Part shown: positions 52,747 through 61,767 of the stretch, piece by piece
How the letters are laid out: each line of letters starts with the position of its first letter
How positions within the stretch are numbered: position 1 is the first letter of the stretch
DNA from: Ornithinibacillus gellani
GTDB taxonomy: Bacteria > Bacillota > Bacilli > Bacillales > Amphibacillaceae
Length of the DNA: 61,767 bases
Assembly: GCF_003730295.1 (NCBI RefSeq)
Contig: NZ_QTSZ01000013.1
Location: 1-61,767, forward strand
Direction: 5' to 3'
Translations under genes and position numbers: made by a program
The notes under the pieces: generated by a model
Database searches by the model: none
Seen by the model: only the letters and a program-made list of their open reading frames with translations
Told to the model about the DNA's origin: nothing

Positions 52747-53844
52747 TCATAAAGCTTTTTCGAGTAGCTTTGGTTTGGCAAAAATCATTCTGCCCGCAGA
52801 TGTCTGCAGTACACTCGTAATGAGTACTTCGATGGTTTTGCCAATATAATTGCGTCCCTCTTCCACAACAATCATCGTACCATCATCTAAATAGGCAATC
52901 CCTTGATTCTGTTCTTTCCCATCTTTAATCACCTGAACCATCAGTTCTTCACCAGGAAGCACAACCGGCTTCACCGCATTTGCCAAGTCATTAATATTTA
53001 ACACAGGGACACCCTGTAGATCACAAACCTTATTCAAGTTAAAGTCATTTGTGACCACAACACCATGGATGACTTTAGCAAGCTTAATCAGCTTACTATC
53101 GACCTCTGGAATATCCTCAAAATCACCCTCATAAATTTCCACATGAACAGGTAATTCCTTTTGGATTCTGTTTAGCACATCCAACCCTCGACGACCACGG
53201 TTTCGCTTTAATGCATCAGATGAGTCGGCTATATGCTGCAATTCACCTAGTACAAACTGCGGAATCACAATGGTTCCTTCCAAAAAGCTTGTCTGGCAAA
53301 TATCTGCTATTCTGCCATCAATAATAACACTCGTGTCCAAAATTTTTGCCTTTGGTTGCCCTTGTTCCACGCCATCTGCTTCCGCTGTATGCGCACGTTT
53401 TTTATCTCGGTCTTTTTTATTCAGGAGATTAACAAATTCCTCACGTCTCCTAAAACCAACCTGAAAACCAAAATAACCTAGTAAAATGGTAATGAACAAT
53501 GGTATGACCTGAGATACAAATTTGATATTGATATCTTGAATGGTAATATTGATTAAATATGCAATGACCAAACCAATAATCAGCCCAAGACTACCAAAAA
53601 ACAAATCACCTACAGGCACCTTAATCAAAGCTTCCTCAATCCATTTTAAGAACCCCACGATATAATCTACTAGCCAGTACGAAATAAGAAAAAAGATAAT
53701 AGCACCCAAAATGGAGCCAAAGTAAGGGGACAATACCCATTTCGCTTCTGTAAAATTAAAAAATGAAATCAGATCTGGTATATACAGGTATCCTACTGTC
53801 CCACCCGTTATGATGAAAAATAGATGAACAATCTTTTTTAGCAC
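52747..53844 (-). CDS. PIN-TRAM domain membrane protein (YacL family)
   Basis: A 365-residue protein with four N-terminal membrane helices, a PIN-type nuclease domain (ILDTSVIIDGRIADICQTSF, VVTNDFNLNKVC with conserved Asp residues) and a C-terminal TRAM RNA-binding domain (GIAYLDDGTMIVVEEGRNYI). Probably a membrane-bound RNase; function unproven. The start is GTG at 53842-53844, eight bases past GGAGG and matching the family MLKRIV start; the open frame extends another 36 codons upstream. Confidence 0.88.
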   Translation of the reverse strand: MLKKIVHLFFIITGGTVGYLYIPDLISFFNFTEAKWVLSPYFGSILGAIIFFLISYWLVDYIVGFLKWIEEALIKVPVGDLFFGSLGLIIGLVIAYLINITIQDINIKFVSQVIPLFITILLGYFGFQVGFRRREEFVNLLNKKDRDKKRAHTAEADGVEQGQPKAKILDTSVIIDGRIADICQTSFLEGTIVIPQFVLGELQHIADSSDALKRNRGRRGLDVLNRIQKELPVHVEIYEGDFEDIPEVDSKLIKLAKVIHGVVVTNDFNLNKVCDLQGVPVLNINDLANAVKPVVLPGEELMVQVIKDGKEQNQGIAYLDDGTMIVVEEGRNYIGKTIEVLITSVLQTSAGRMIFAKPKLLEKAL

Positions 53845-53972
53845 CAGCATCACCTCCTGTCTATTATTATTGCCAAAAGCATAAAAAAGATAACCGATTT
53901 TATAAAATACACAAATACTTACAATAAATAGTAGCATAGCGATTCTAAACATTCAAATTTTCAAAATATAAA

Positions 53973-54001
53973 ATTTTATCATACAGCGCGTAGAATGTCA
54001 A
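53973..54001 (-). promoter_or_regulatory. yacL promoter
   Basis: Minus-strand TTGACA (53996-54001) and TAAAAT (53973-53978) with a 17-base spacer, in the gap where disA would normally be. Confidence 0.6.
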
Positions 54002-54033
54002 ATATGCTCGAACGTTGTAGACAAGAAATTCAC

Positions 54034-55404
54034 CTATCTGGTTAAGCCTATCTCCAATGCCTCTTGCACCGTATCTACACCAATTACCGTAATTCCTTTT
54101 GGCACTGTCCAACCATCCATATTTTTTTGTGGACAAATAACACGCTTAAAGCCTAGCTTAGCCGCCTCCTGCACCCGTTGTTCGATGCGCGATACCCGGC
54201 GTACTTCTCCGGTTAAGCCAACCTCACCAATGAAGATATCTTCTGCGTTTGTTGCCTGATCACGGAAGCTCGAAGCAATACTTACTGCAACCGCCAAATC
54301 AATTGCTGGTTCATCCAGTTTAACGCCACCCGCTACTTTAATATATGCATCTTGATTTTGCAGCATTAACCCAACCCGTTTCTCCAAAACGGCCATCAGC
54401 AGCGGCACACGGTTATGGTCAATTCCTGTAGCCATTCTTCTTGGGTTGCCAAAGCTGGAAGGTGAAATAAGTGCTTGTATTTCAACTAAAACAGGTCTTG
54501 TTCCTTCCATGGATGCAACAATCGTAGAACCTGCTGCTCCCTCTGAACGTTCTTCCAGAAAGATTTCAGACGGATTCAGCACCTCACGCAAGCCTTCTTC
54601 TTTCATTTCAAAGATACCCATTTCATTGGTGCTGCCAAAACGATTTTTCACCCCGCGCAGGATCCGAAAAGCATGGTGCCGCTCCCCTTCAAAATATAAG
54701 ACAACGTCAACCATATGCTCCAACATACGCGGTCCGGCAATCGCGCCTTCCTTCGTTACATGCCCCACAATAAAAATAGGGATATGGAGTGTTTTCGCCA
54801 GCCGCATTAATTCACTTGTACACTCGCGAACTTGTGCAACACTACCAGGAGCACTTGTAACCTCATCTCGATAAATCGTTTGAATGGAGTCAATGACGAT
54901 AAACGAAGGCTTAATTGCCTCAATCTGATTCGAAATATCTAATAGATTGGTTTCGGAAAGAACATAGAGAGAATCTGCTGTTACACCAAGCCGATCTGCA
55001 CGCAGCTTTGTCTGCCTTGTAGATTCCTCACCGGAAATATACAAAACGGATAAATCCTTATCTGCCAGCTGAGATGAGATTTGCAGTAACAGAGTCGATT
55101 TCCCAATCCCTGGATCGCCCCCAATTAATACAAGGGAGCCCGGAACAATACCTCCCCCAAGAACCCGATTAAATTCCTTCATACTCGTTGTAATACGGGG
55201 TTCCTTCTGAGATGCAATGGCTGTTATTTTTTCTGGTTTATTACTTTTTGTTCCTGTTACAAATGTATGTCTATTTTTTGAGCTGGAAGCATCCAGCTCT
55301 TCTACCATCGTATTCCACGTATGGCAGCCGGGACATTTCCCCATCCATCTCGGAGATTCATATCCACATTCCTGACAAACAAATTTTGATTTGCGCTTGG
55401 CCAT
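54034..55404 (-). CDS. radA: DNA repair protein RadA
   Basis: A 456-residue DnaB-like helicase acting in recombination branch migration. N-terminal zinc finger with Cys10, Cys13, Cys24, Cys27; Walker [11 protein letters not shown] near residue 95; the RadA-specific KNRFGST motif; and a C-terminal Lon-protease-like domain ([15 protein letters not shown]). B. subtilis has disA directly behind it; here yacL follows after 189 bases. Confidence 0.97.
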   Translation of the reverse strand: MAKRKSKFVCQECGYESPRWMGKCPGCHTWNTMVEELDASSSKNRHTFVTGTKSNKPEKITAIASQKEPRITTSMKEFNRVLGGGIVPGSLVLIGGDPGIGKSTLLLQISSQLADKDLSVLYISGEESTRQTKLRADRLGVTADSLYVLSETNLLDISNQIEAIKPSFIVIDSIQTIYRDEVTSAPGSVAQVRECTSELMRLAKTLHIPIFIVGHVTKEGAIAGPRMLEHMVDVVLYFEGERHHAFRILRGVKNRFGSTNEMGIFEMKEEGLREVLNPSEIFLEERSEGAAGSTIVASMEGTRPVLVEIQALISPSSFGNPRRMATGIDHNRVPLLMAVLEKRVGLMLQNQDAYIKVAGGVKLDEPAIDLAVAVSIASSFRDQATNAEDIFIGEVGLTGEVRRVSRIEQRVQEAAKLGFKRVICPQKNMDGWTVPKGITVIGVDTVQEALEIGLTR

Positions 55405-55540
55405 TCTACCCTATCCTTTCACTATCTCTATTGTATACGATAATAATAACCGTAAAGTTACAGGTTTCTATCAATTTAACAATAGTTTTTCCATCTTTAT
55501 GCCACAATTGTTATTTTATCATGGAGAATGAAGATAAGGA

Positions 55541-55569
55541 AAAACCGAAAAGCAGGTGCTCTTCGGTTC
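55541..55569 (-). terminator. clpC operon terminator
   Basis: AACCGAAGAGC-ACCT-GCTTTTCGGTT followed by TTTCC on the minus strand, 25 bases past the clpC stop. radA therefore has its own promoter or depends on read-through. Confidence 0.75.
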
Positions 55570-55594
55570 AAAATGATAGAAAAATTGTTTTTTG

Positions 55595-58021
55595 TTAAGG
55601 TAAAACAATGAATTCTCCTTTATTGTTTAGCCCTATTTTTACTTTTTGACCTTTTGAAATGGTACCCTTTAATAAGGCTTCAGAAAGTAAATCTTCTACA
55701 TGCTTCTGAATGGACCGGCGTAATGGCCTTGCGCCATACTCGGGCTCGAAGCCTTCATCAGCAATCTTTTCCAACGCCTTATCTGTTAGTGAGAAATCTA
55801 TCTCCTGCTCTTGCAGACGTTGTTTCAGTTGATTCACCATCAGCACGACAATTTCTTTCATATGCTTTTTCTCTAAGGAGTGGAATACAATCGTTTCATC
55901 AATCCGATTGAGGAATTCAGGTCGAAATGCTTTTTTCATTTCTGCCGTTACCTTATCCTTCATATCCGTGTATTCCTGGCCCTCTTCACCAAGATTGAAG
56001 CCAACATATTTGTTTCGACGCAATTCACTTGCACCTACGTTTGAGGTCATGATCAAGACCGTATTACGAAAATCTACTAAACGGCCTTTAGAATCGGTTA
56101 ATCGACCATCCTCCAACACTTGCAGTAAAATATTAAAGACATCTGGATGCGCCTTTTCTACCTCATCCAGTAAAACAACAGAATAAGGCTTACGACGGAC
56201 TTTTTCAGTTAATTGACCACCTTCTTCAAAGCCGACATAGCCCGGAGGAGAGCCAACAAGACGTGAAGTGGAATGCTTCTCCATGTATTCGGACATATCA
56301 ATTCGTATCATCGCATCCTCATCAGCAAACATTGCCTCTGCTAGCGCGCGAGCTAATTCTGTTTTACCAACACCTGTTGGACCTAAGAAGATAAAAGAAC
56401 CAATTGGTCGCTTCGGATCCTTCAATCCTGCTCGTGCACGACGGATTGCTTTCGAAACGGCATTGACTGCCTCTTTTTGACCAATGACTCGTTTATGAAG
56501 AATTTCTTCCATATTCAGCAAACGATTACTTTCATCCTTTGTCAGCTTCGACACAGGAACACCAGTCCAAGCTGATACGACACTCGCAATGTCCTCAACA
56601 GTCACACGGGAATCCTCTTGTCCCTGCTTTTCTTTCCACTCATTTTTCGTTGTTTCCAGCTGCTCCCGAAGACGTTGCTCAGAATCACGTAATGCTGCCG
56701 CTTTTTCAAATTCCTGTCCTTGGACAGCTGCATCCTTTTCTTTACGAACCTCTTCTAATTTATGCTCCAATTCCTTTAAATTTGGTGGAATCGTATAAGA
56801 TTTTAATCGCACTTTAGAGCCAGCTTCATCAATTAAATCTATTGCTTTATCTGGCAAAAAGCGGTCCGTAATATATCGGCTCGATAAATTAGCCGCAGCA
56901 TCGATGGCATCATCAGTTATCGTTACACGATGATGTGCTTCATAACGATCACGTAACCCTTTTAAGATTAAAATGGTCTCCTCAATTGATGGTTCATCCA
57001 CTTGGATGGGTTGGAAGCGTCGTTCAAGTGCTGCATCTTTTTCAATGTATTTACGATACTCATCTAACGTTGTTGCCCCAATACATTGCAGCTCGCCTCG
57101 TGCAAGGGATGGTTTTAAAATATTGGACGCATCAATCGCACCCTCTGCACCACCTGCACCAATCAATGTATGAAGCTCATCAATGAATAAGATGATATTT
57201 CCTGCTTGGCGAATTTCTTCCATTACTTTTTTAAGACGATCCTCAAACTCACCCCGGTATTTCGTGCCTGCAACGACCGTCCCCATATCTAAAGTCATCA
57301 CTCGTTTATCTCGTAGGATTTCAGGTACTTCGTTATGGACAACCTGCTGTGCAAGACCCTCAGCAACAGCCGTTTTACCGACACCAGGCTCACCGATTAA
57401 AACGGGATTGTTTTTCGTACGTCGGCTTAATACTTGAATAACGCGTTCAATTTCCTTGCTGCGACCTATTACCGGATCCACATTGCCCTCTTTTGCACTG
57501 GCTGTTAAATCTCTAGCCAAAGAATCCAATGTTGGCGTATTTGCATTTGGTACCTGTCCACGGTTTTGTCTGCCTGCTTGGGATTCATTACTGCCTAGTA
57601 ATTGCAATACCTGCTGTCTGGCCTTATTTAGGCTTACCCCCAAGTTTGTAAGTACACGCGCAGCAACACCCTCGCCTTCACGAATCAAGCCAAGTAAAAT
57701 ATGCTCTGTCCCTACATATGAATGACCAAGCTTCCGTGCTTCATCCTGAGAAAGCTCGACTACCTTTTTGGCACGTGGTGTGTAATGAATAGCCTGCATG
57801 GTTTGCTTACCTTTACCAATTAGTTTTTCAACCTCTTCCTGAATTTTAGGTGCTTCCAGTCCTAAAGATTCCAACGCTTTGGCTGCAATTCCTTCACCCT
57901 CACGAACCAAACCTAATAAGATATGCTCTGTCCCTATATTATGATGGCCAAGACGAACCGCTTCTTCCTGGGAGAGTGCCAGCACTTTTTGCGCTCTTTC
58001 TGTAAATCTTCCAAACATCAT
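55595..58021 (-). CDS. clpC: ATP-dependent Clp protease ATP-binding subunit ClpC
   Basis: An 808-residue AAA+ unfoldase that works with ClpP and degrades arginine-phosphorylated proteins. N-terminal domain with two Clp-N repeats, first ATPase with [13 protein letters not shown], a UVR-containing middle domain ([20 protein letters not shown]), second ATPase with [11 protein letters not shown] and the ClpP-binding loop. GGAGG lies eight bases before the ATG. Last gene of the ctsR operon. Confidence 0.98.
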   Translation of the reverse strand: MMFGRFTERAQKVLALSQEEAVRLGHHNIGTEHILLGLVREGEGIAAKALESLGLEAPKIQEEVEKLIGKGKQTMQAIHYTPRAKKVVELSQDEARKLGHSYVGTEHILLGLIREGEGVAARVLTNLGVSLNKARQQVLQLLGSNESQAGRQNRGQVPNANTPTLDSLARDLTASAKEGNVDPVIGRSKEIERVIQVLSRRTKNNPVLIGEPGVGKTAVAEGLAQQVVHNEVPEILRDKRVMTLDMGTVVAGTKYRGEFEDRLKKVMEEIRQAGNIILFIDELHTLIGAGGAEGAIDASNILKPSLARGELQCIGATTLDEYRKYIEKDAALERRFQPIQVDEPSIEETILILKGLRDRYEAHHRVTITDDAIDAAANLSSRYITDRFLPDKAIDLIDEAGSKVRLKSYTIPPNLKELEHKLEEVRKEKDAAVQGQEFEKAAALRDSEQRLREQLETTKNEWKEKQGQEDSRVTVEDIASVVSAWTGVPVSKLTKDESNRLLNMEEILHKRVIGQKEAVNAVSKAIRRARAGLKDPKRPIGSFIFLGPTGVGKTELARALAEAMFADEDAMIRIDMSEYMEKHSTSRLVGSPPGYVGFEEGGQLTEKVRRKPYSVVLLDEVEKAHPDVFNILLQVLEDGRLTDSKGRLVDFRNTVLIMTSNVGASELRRNKYVGFNLGEEGQEYTDMKDKVTAEMKKAFRPEFLNRIDETIVFHSLEKKHMKEIVVLMVNQLKQRLQEQEIDFSLTDKALEKIADEGFEPEYGARPLRRSIQKHVEDLLSEALLKGTISKGQKVKIGLNNKGEFIVLP

Positions 58022-58040
58022 ATCCTCTTCCTCCTACCGA

Positions 58041-59105
58041 TTATTTCTCCAACTGTAATCGTTCCCGTATCAGTGTTGCCCGTAATACGTCTCGTTCATT
58101 CGCTGTTAATGCCTTTTGTGCATAATGCTGTAAAAAGCCCGGCTGTGTTAAGACCATTAGTTCATGTAAAATGGTACAGGAAATATTTTTGATCATATCT
58201 AGGTCGATGCCCAGACGAACATCTGATAAACAATTTGCTGCTTCTTTTGATTCCATAATTCTACTATATTCCAGTACACCAAGTGAACGATATATACGAT
58301 CCGCCAGTTTTGTCGGGGATTGCTGCATCAAACGTTCCCTTGCATGCCGTTCATGCTCAATCAATTGCTGGACGACTCCTTGAAGGTCGGAAATAATATC
58401 CTCTTCTGATTTGCCCAGTGTGATCTGATTTGAGATTTGGAATAGATTGCCCAACGCCTCGCTTCCCTCACCGTATATCCCCCGAACAACAAGTCCCAAT
58501 TGGTTAATTGCTGGAATCATACGGTTCAGCTGTTTCGTTAATGCCAGTGCAGGTAAATGCATCATCACCGATGCACGCATACCTGTTCCAACATTGGTAG
58601 GGCAGCTTGTTAAGTATCCCTTCGTTTCATCAAAAGCATAATTGACCTTTGTCTCCAACCAATCATCAAAAGCAAAAGCTTTTTTCAACGCTTTCGCCAG
58701 CTGAAGTCCTGGGTAATAAAGCTGAATACGAATGTGATCCTCTTCATTCACCATGACCGAAACCTGTTCATTGCTAGAGATTAACGTTGCACCTGCCTGA
58801 GTGTTTTTCGCTAATAGCGGACTAATTAAATGTTTCTCAACCAACACCCTGCGCTCAATGGTACTTAAATCCTGAATCGATATAAATTCTAAATCCTGAT
58901 AATCATCAAAGGATTGTTGATCATAGGATGACTTAAAAAATGCTTTGATTTCCTCCAGTTCTTCTTCTGTAGCCACCGTCGGAAATACAGCATCCGCAAA
59001 GTTTCTCGCTAATCTAATTCGACTGCTTAAAACGATATCGCTATCTGGCCCGTTTTCACGCATCCAGGGGCTAATCGCTTCATTCATGAAATCCTTCAAG
59101 GTCAT
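58041..59105 (-). CDS. mcsB: Protein arginine kinase McsB
   Basis: A 354-residue kinase of phosphagen-kinase fold that phosphorylates arginines, including those of CtsR, marking proteins for ClpCP. Landmarks are [18 protein letters not shown], the NEEDHIRIQ loop and [20 protein letters not shown] with the reactive cysteine. Its ATG overlaps the mcsA stop by four bases; McsA activates it. Confidence 0.97.
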   Translation of the reverse strand: MTLKDFMNEAISPWMRENGPDSDIVLSSRIRLARNFADAVFPTVATEEELEEIKAFFKSSYDQQSFDDYQDLEFISIQDLSTIERRVLVEKHLISPLLAKNTQAGATLISSNEQVSVMVNEEDHIRIQLYYPGLQLAKALKKAFAFDDWLETKVNYAFDETKGYLTSCPTNVGTGMRASVMMHLPALALTKQLNRMIPAINQLGLVVRGIYGEGSEALGNLFQISNQITLGKSEEDIISDLQGVVQQLIEHERHARERLMQQSPTKLADRIYRSLGVLEYSRIMESKEAANCLSDVRLGIDLDMIKNISCTILHELMVLTQPGFLQHYAQKALTANERDVLRATLIRERLQLEK

Positions 59106-59653
59106 TTATCATCACCTGCTTCTTCTTCGCGAATCTGTGCATCCAATGCCTTTATCTGATCTCTAACTTTCGCTGCCTGTTCAAAAGCCTCTTCTTCAAT
59201 TAGCGTCTTTAATTGGTTGCGGTAATCCTCCATCTGTTTTTTCAAATGAAGATTGCCACCTTTTCGCTTTGGAATCTTACCAGCATGTTTCGTATTCCCG
59301 CTATGAACCCTGCGTAAAATTGGATCCAATTGGCTGGAGAAAGCATCATAGCAAGTAGCACATCCAAATTTTCCGGAGCGTTTAAATTGCGAGAAGGTTA
59401 ATTCACATGTGGGACATTGCAAGTCATTACGATGTTGTATTGGTGTATTATTCGTCCCAGATTCCATTTTTGGCGAATCAAAATTAAAAAGTCCGGTTAA
59501 CAAATTATGCAATGTATACGCTTCTTCCGGATAAGTAAAATATCCTTTTAATTTTGCACATTCTTCACAAACATTTATTTGCATTTTTTTACCATGAATA
59601 ACCTGTGTTAAATGGATTGTTGCGGGTCGTTTATGACATTCCTGACATTCCAT
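59102..59653 (-). CDS. mcsA: McsA, activator of McsB
   Basis: A 183-residue zinc protein. CxxC pairs occur at CQEC (3-6), CEEC (29-32), CPTC and CATC, and a C-terminal UVR domain ([20 protein letters not shown]) can bind ClpC. It activates McsB and also links metal and oxidative stress to the system. Confidence 0.95.
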   Translation of the reverse strand: MECQECHKRPATIHLTQVIHGKKMQINVCEECAKLKGYFTYPEEAYTLHNLLTGLFNFDSPKMESGTNNTPIQHRNDLQCPTCELTFSQFKRSGKFGCATCYDAFSSQLDPILRRVHSGNTKHAGKIPKRKGGNLHLKKQMEDYRNQLKTLIEEEAFEQAAKVRDQIKALDAQIREEEAGDDK

Positions 59654-59709
59654 TGCCTCTCCTCCTTTTAAGGATATTCCAATGGTCTGATAAACATTAT
59701 ATATAACTA

Positions 59710-60171
59710 TTATTCATATTTTAAAGTCGTTAGCATTGCTGTCAGCAGCCTCGAACGAACCTCATCCCGTAATGGCAACGGAAAGGCAAGGGTTTCGCGC
59801 TGCATAACGCTAGCAATGATGGTCGCTTCACGTTCGGTAATGATTTCTTCCTCTAATAACCGTTCCAATATATCTAAAGAGGCGCGTTGTGTGACAGCCG
59901 GTTGGATCATCTGGATAATTTCGTCAATCATTTCCGATTTATCTTGATGAATGACACGGATAATACGGATATAACCACCACCACCACGTTTACTCTCTAC
60001 TATATACCCTTTTTCAATCGTAAAACGCGTATTAATAACATAGTTAATTTGTGAGGGAACACATTGAAATTGATCTGCTACCTCACTCCGTTTTATTTCA
60101 ATAACATTTTTACCTTTTGTATGCAATCTTTTCTTCAAGTATTGTTCAATAATATCGCTAATATTTCGCAT
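59710..60171 (-). CDS. ctsR: Transcriptional repressor CtsR
   Basis: A 153-residue heat-labile repressor of class III stress genes. N-terminal DNA-binding part with SDIIEQYLKKRL and the glycine-rich wing SKRGGGGYIRI; C-terminal dimerisation region. The ATG at 60171 follows GGGAGG by seven bases; upstream codons to 60195 lack homology. It represses its own operon through the heptads at 60206-60222. Confidence 0.97.
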   Translation of the reverse strand: MRNISDIIEQYLKKRLHTKGKNVIEIKRSEVADQFQCVPSQINYVINTRFTIEKGYIVESKRGGGGYIRIIRVIHQDKSEMIDEIIQMIQPAVTQRASLDILERLLEEEIITEREATIIASVMQRETLAFPLPLRDEVRSRLLTAMLTTLKYE

Positions 60172-60200
60172 CGGACCACCTCCCAACCAAAACAATTACA

Positions 60201-60222
60201 TTGACTTTGACTAACTTTGACT
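60201..60222 (-). promoter_or_regulatory. CtsR operator
   Basis: Minus-strand AGTCAAA-GTT-AGTCAAA matches the CtsR heptad tandem (A/GGTCAAA repeated with a three-base spacer), with a third partial repeat GTCAA behind. It overlaps the transcription start region of the ctsR promoter. Confidence 0.85.
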
Positions 60223-60230
60223 ATATTTTT

Positions 60231-60259
60231 ATTATACGCCAAACCAACCATTATGCAAA
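60231..60259 (-). promoter_or_regulatory. ctsR operon promoter
   Basis: Minus-strand TTTGCA (60254-60259) and TATAAT (60231-60236) with a 17-base spacer, immediately upstream of the CtsR heptads. Confidence 0.65.
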
Positions 60260-60271
60260 CCATCTTTTTAT

Positions 60272-60297
60272 AAAAAACCATACAATTCCGTATGATT
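60272..60297 (-). terminator. Terminator upstream of the ctsR promoter
   Basis: ATCATAC-GGAATT-GTATGGT followed by TTTTTTATAAA on the minus strand. It ends the MgtC-family transcript before the ctsR promoter. Confidence 0.6.
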
Positions 60298-60331
60298 TGT
60301 TTACTACCCACTAAAAATTTAAAGGATCACT

Positions 60332-60451
60332 TCATTTTTTGAGAAAAGCATACACCTTTGCTTTAGCAATCGTAACAACCTGCTCATCATGTCGTGTTTT
60401 TTGTGGAGTTATATGCACGGTCTCAAATGTATGTGATTGGGTGATAGACAT
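60332..60451 (-). pseudogene. Short frame, probable gene relic
   Basis: A 39-codon minus-strand frame reads MSITQSHTFETVHITPQKTR, then HDEQVVTIAKAKVYAFLKK-stop. It has no ribosome binding site. A preceding stretch in another frame (INVNEWTHVYHPIT) can be joined to it by a frameshift, suggesting a decayed gene. Family not recognised. Confidence 0.25.
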
Positions 60452-60553
60452 GCGTCCATTCGTTCACGTTAATACTTGCAGGCATACATGTGCTTATCTT
60501 CTTAATCTTCCCTAAAACGATCTAACATAACACATGTTTTACTTAAAATATTT

Positions 60554-61252
60554 TTAACTCCGATCAATGATATTCTTCACAGCCGTTATGTTGGAAATCT
60601 CTTCAACTAACAAAACGCGGTTCATATCCTTACCTTTGTTCTTTTCAAATTGAAAAAATAAACTTCGCAAATCATTTTCTACTTTCATAATTTCTACACT
60701 GCGAATCTGCACATTGTATTTTTCAAATACCGATACAATTTGATGGACCTGCAAATCCGGTAAAGCAATAATCTCTATCACATTTGAAGTGTGGGTTTTC
60801 ACAAATATTTTTTCTAGATTATTTAAAAATACTAAGCTAAGTAAAATAATCAAAGTCGTAAATACAGCAACAGCATACATCCCTGCACCAACAACTAGTC
60901 CGAGTCCTGCAACAGTCCAAATAGATGCAGCAGTAGTTAGTCCTCTTATTGTTCCTCCATAAACAATAATTGTACCTGCTCCGAGGAATCCAATACCACT
61001 TATTACATAGGAAGGGATACGTGCCGGATCAAATCTTATATTAAGATTTGTTCCTTCAAATTGTTGGAAGCCATAGAGAGAAAGACACATCATTAAGCAA
61101 GCACCAATACCAACTAAAATATGTGTCCGGAATCCAGCAGAGTGATTTTTTAATTCCCGTTCAAAACCAATAAGGCCCGATAATACGAGTGCAATTAAAA
61201 CACGAATTATAATGGTAAGAAAATCATTACCTAAAATATCATTCCAGGTCAT
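60554..61252 (-). CDS. MgtC/SapB family membrane protein
   Basis: A 232-residue protein with four or five N-terminal membrane helices and a C-terminal ACT-like domain. Landmarks are IALVLSGLIGFERELKNHSA, GFRTHILVGIGACLMM and SGIGFLGAGTIIVYGGTIRG. MgtC proteins affect Mg2+ homeostasis and ATP synthase in pathogens; in Bacillaceae their role is unclear. GGGAGG lies 11 bases before the ATG. It sits between the rrn operon and ctsR, where B. subtilis has no such gene. Confidence 0.85.
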   Translation of the reverse strand: MTWNDILGNDFLTIIIRVLIALVLSGLIGFERELKNHSAGFRTHILVGIGACLMMCLSLYGFQQFEGTNLNIRFDPARIPSYVISGIGFLGAGTIIVYGGTIRGLTTAASIWTVAGLGLVVGAGMYAVAVFTTLIILLSLVFLNNLEKIFVKTHTSNVIEIIALPDLQVHQIVSVFEKYNVQIRSVEIMKVENDLRSLFFQFEKNKGKDMNRVLLVEEISNITAVKNIIDRS

Positions 61253-61330
61253 GCTGATTGTAGCCTCCCTGTTATTATTTATCCATCATTTTACTATAAT
61301 GGAGCGTATCCTGCACAACATTCACTTCAC

Positions 61331-61375
61331 AAAAAAAAGCAACTCAATGAGAATAACTCATTGAGTTGCTTTTTA
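61331..61375 (-). terminator. rrn operon terminator
   Basis: AGCAACTCAATGAG and CTCATTGAGTTGCT form a 14-bp stem with a long T/A flank on both sides, directly after 5S rRNA. Confidence 0.9.
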
Positions 61376-61376
61376 A

Positions 61377-61494
61377 CTGCCCGGCAGCGTCCTACTCTTG
61401 CAGAGGCGATGCCTCAACTACCATCGGCGCAGAAGAGCTTAACTGCTGTGTTCGATATGGGAACAGGTGTGACCTCTTCGCTATTGCTACCAGA
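61377..61494 (-). rRNA. 5S ribosomal RNA
   Basis: The minus strand reads TCTGGTAGCAATAGCGAAGA, GGTCACACCTGTTCCCAT and ends GACGCTGCCGGGCAG. The GAGGTCACACC...GTTCCCAT...GAACAC...GTTAAGC series is typical 5S rRNA. Length is about 118 bases; ends are approximate. Confidence 0.95.
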
Positions 61495-61598
61495 CCTGAA
61501 TATACAGGTTGTTTTGTATAATTCATCATGAAATATACAATTTATACCCTGAAAACCAAATAAGCGATTAACCATGACATATCAACCAAAATAAGTTA

Positions 61599-61767
61599 GT
61601 TAAGTCCTCGATCAATTAGTATCCGTCAGCTGCACGTGTTACCACGCTTCCACCTCGGACCTATCAACCTCATCGTCTTTGAGGGATCTTACTCACTTGA
61701 AGTGATGGGAAGTCTCATCTTGAGGGGGGCTTCATGCTTAGATGCTTTCAGCACTTATCCTTTCCAC
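61599..61767 (-). rRNA. 23S ribosomal RNA, 3' end (partial)
   Basis: The minus strand contains the conserved 23S 3'-terminal sequence (GCTGAAAGCATCTAAGCATG, GAGGTTGATAGGTC, CTGACGGATACTAATTGATC and a GAGGACTT end). The gene continues beyond the window. About 100 bases of AT-rich spacer separate it from 5S, with no tRNA. Confidence 0.95.

Noticed and set aside
60302-60335. Possible sigma-B promoter (CTTTAA ... GGGTAG) upstream of ctsR
   Set aside because: The spacer is only nine bases, too short for a sigma-B promoter.

Overview
The window is a Gram-positive, low-GC chromosome segment of the Bacillaceae type. Every convincing gene lies on the minus strand, so transcription runs from high to low coordinates. 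Gene order follows the Bacillus subtilis origin-proximal block almost exactly: rrn, ctsR-mcsA-mcsB-clpC-radA, yacL, gltX, cysE-cysS-mrnC-rlmB-rae1, sigH, rpmGB-secE-nusG, rplK-rplA, rplJ-rplL, rsmC-like gene, rpoB-rpoC, the str operon, the S10-spc-alpha superoperon, ecfA1-ecfA2-ecfT-truA, rplM-rpsI. Protein sequences and a DUF1646 cation transporter behind a structured leader suggest a halophilic or halotolerant genus near Oceanobacillus/Virgibacillus. The genus is inference.

Reading in the direction of transcription: 61767-61377 is the 3' end of a 23S rRNA and a complete 5S rRNA. 61252-60332 is a MgtC-family gene and a short gene relic. 60171-55595 is the CtsR-controlled arginine-kinase/Clp operon. 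55404-52747 holds radA and the PIN-TRAM protein YacL, without the usual disA between them. 52539-47425 is a tRNA-charging and cysteine block (gltX, then a cysteine T-box, cysE, cysS, mrnC, rlmB), without ispD/ispF before gltX. 47422-41448 contains rae1, sigH, the secretion/antitermination genes and the L11-L1 and L10-L12 operons with their leader RNAs. 41451-33484 is rpoBC behind a leader of about 650 nt. 33330-28423 is the str operon. 28240-26968 is a DUF1646 transporter with a candidate Na+ riboswitch. 26774-11974 is the ribosomal superoperon through rpoA and rplQ, without map between adk and infA. 11785-6877 is the ECF transporter module, truA, a lipoprotein gene, rplM and rpsI.

The last 6.9 kb (1-6876), downstream of rpsI, is accessory DNA. 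It holds a cadmium/zinc efflux operon (cadC-cadA), a possible restriction-enzyme tail, a stand-alone effector-binding protein, a GNAT acetyltransferase and a frameshifted RadC relic. These genes are separated by three degraded copies of the 3' end of rpsI plus a terminator. This looks like repeated integration of mobile elements into the rpsI 3' end, leaving a tandem scar array. No recombinase is visible in the window.

The most interesting signals are: the rpsI-tail scar array; the riboswitch-like leader of the DUF1646 gene; an identical 17-nt element in the leaders of rpoA and rpoB; two terminator-like hairpins in the rpoB leader; paired L1-site mimics before rplK and rplA; an unexplained stretch of about 150 bp between rplE and rpsN; and several missing neighbours (disA, ispD, ispF, map). 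All gene functions are assigned from motifs and order only; no database search was possible.
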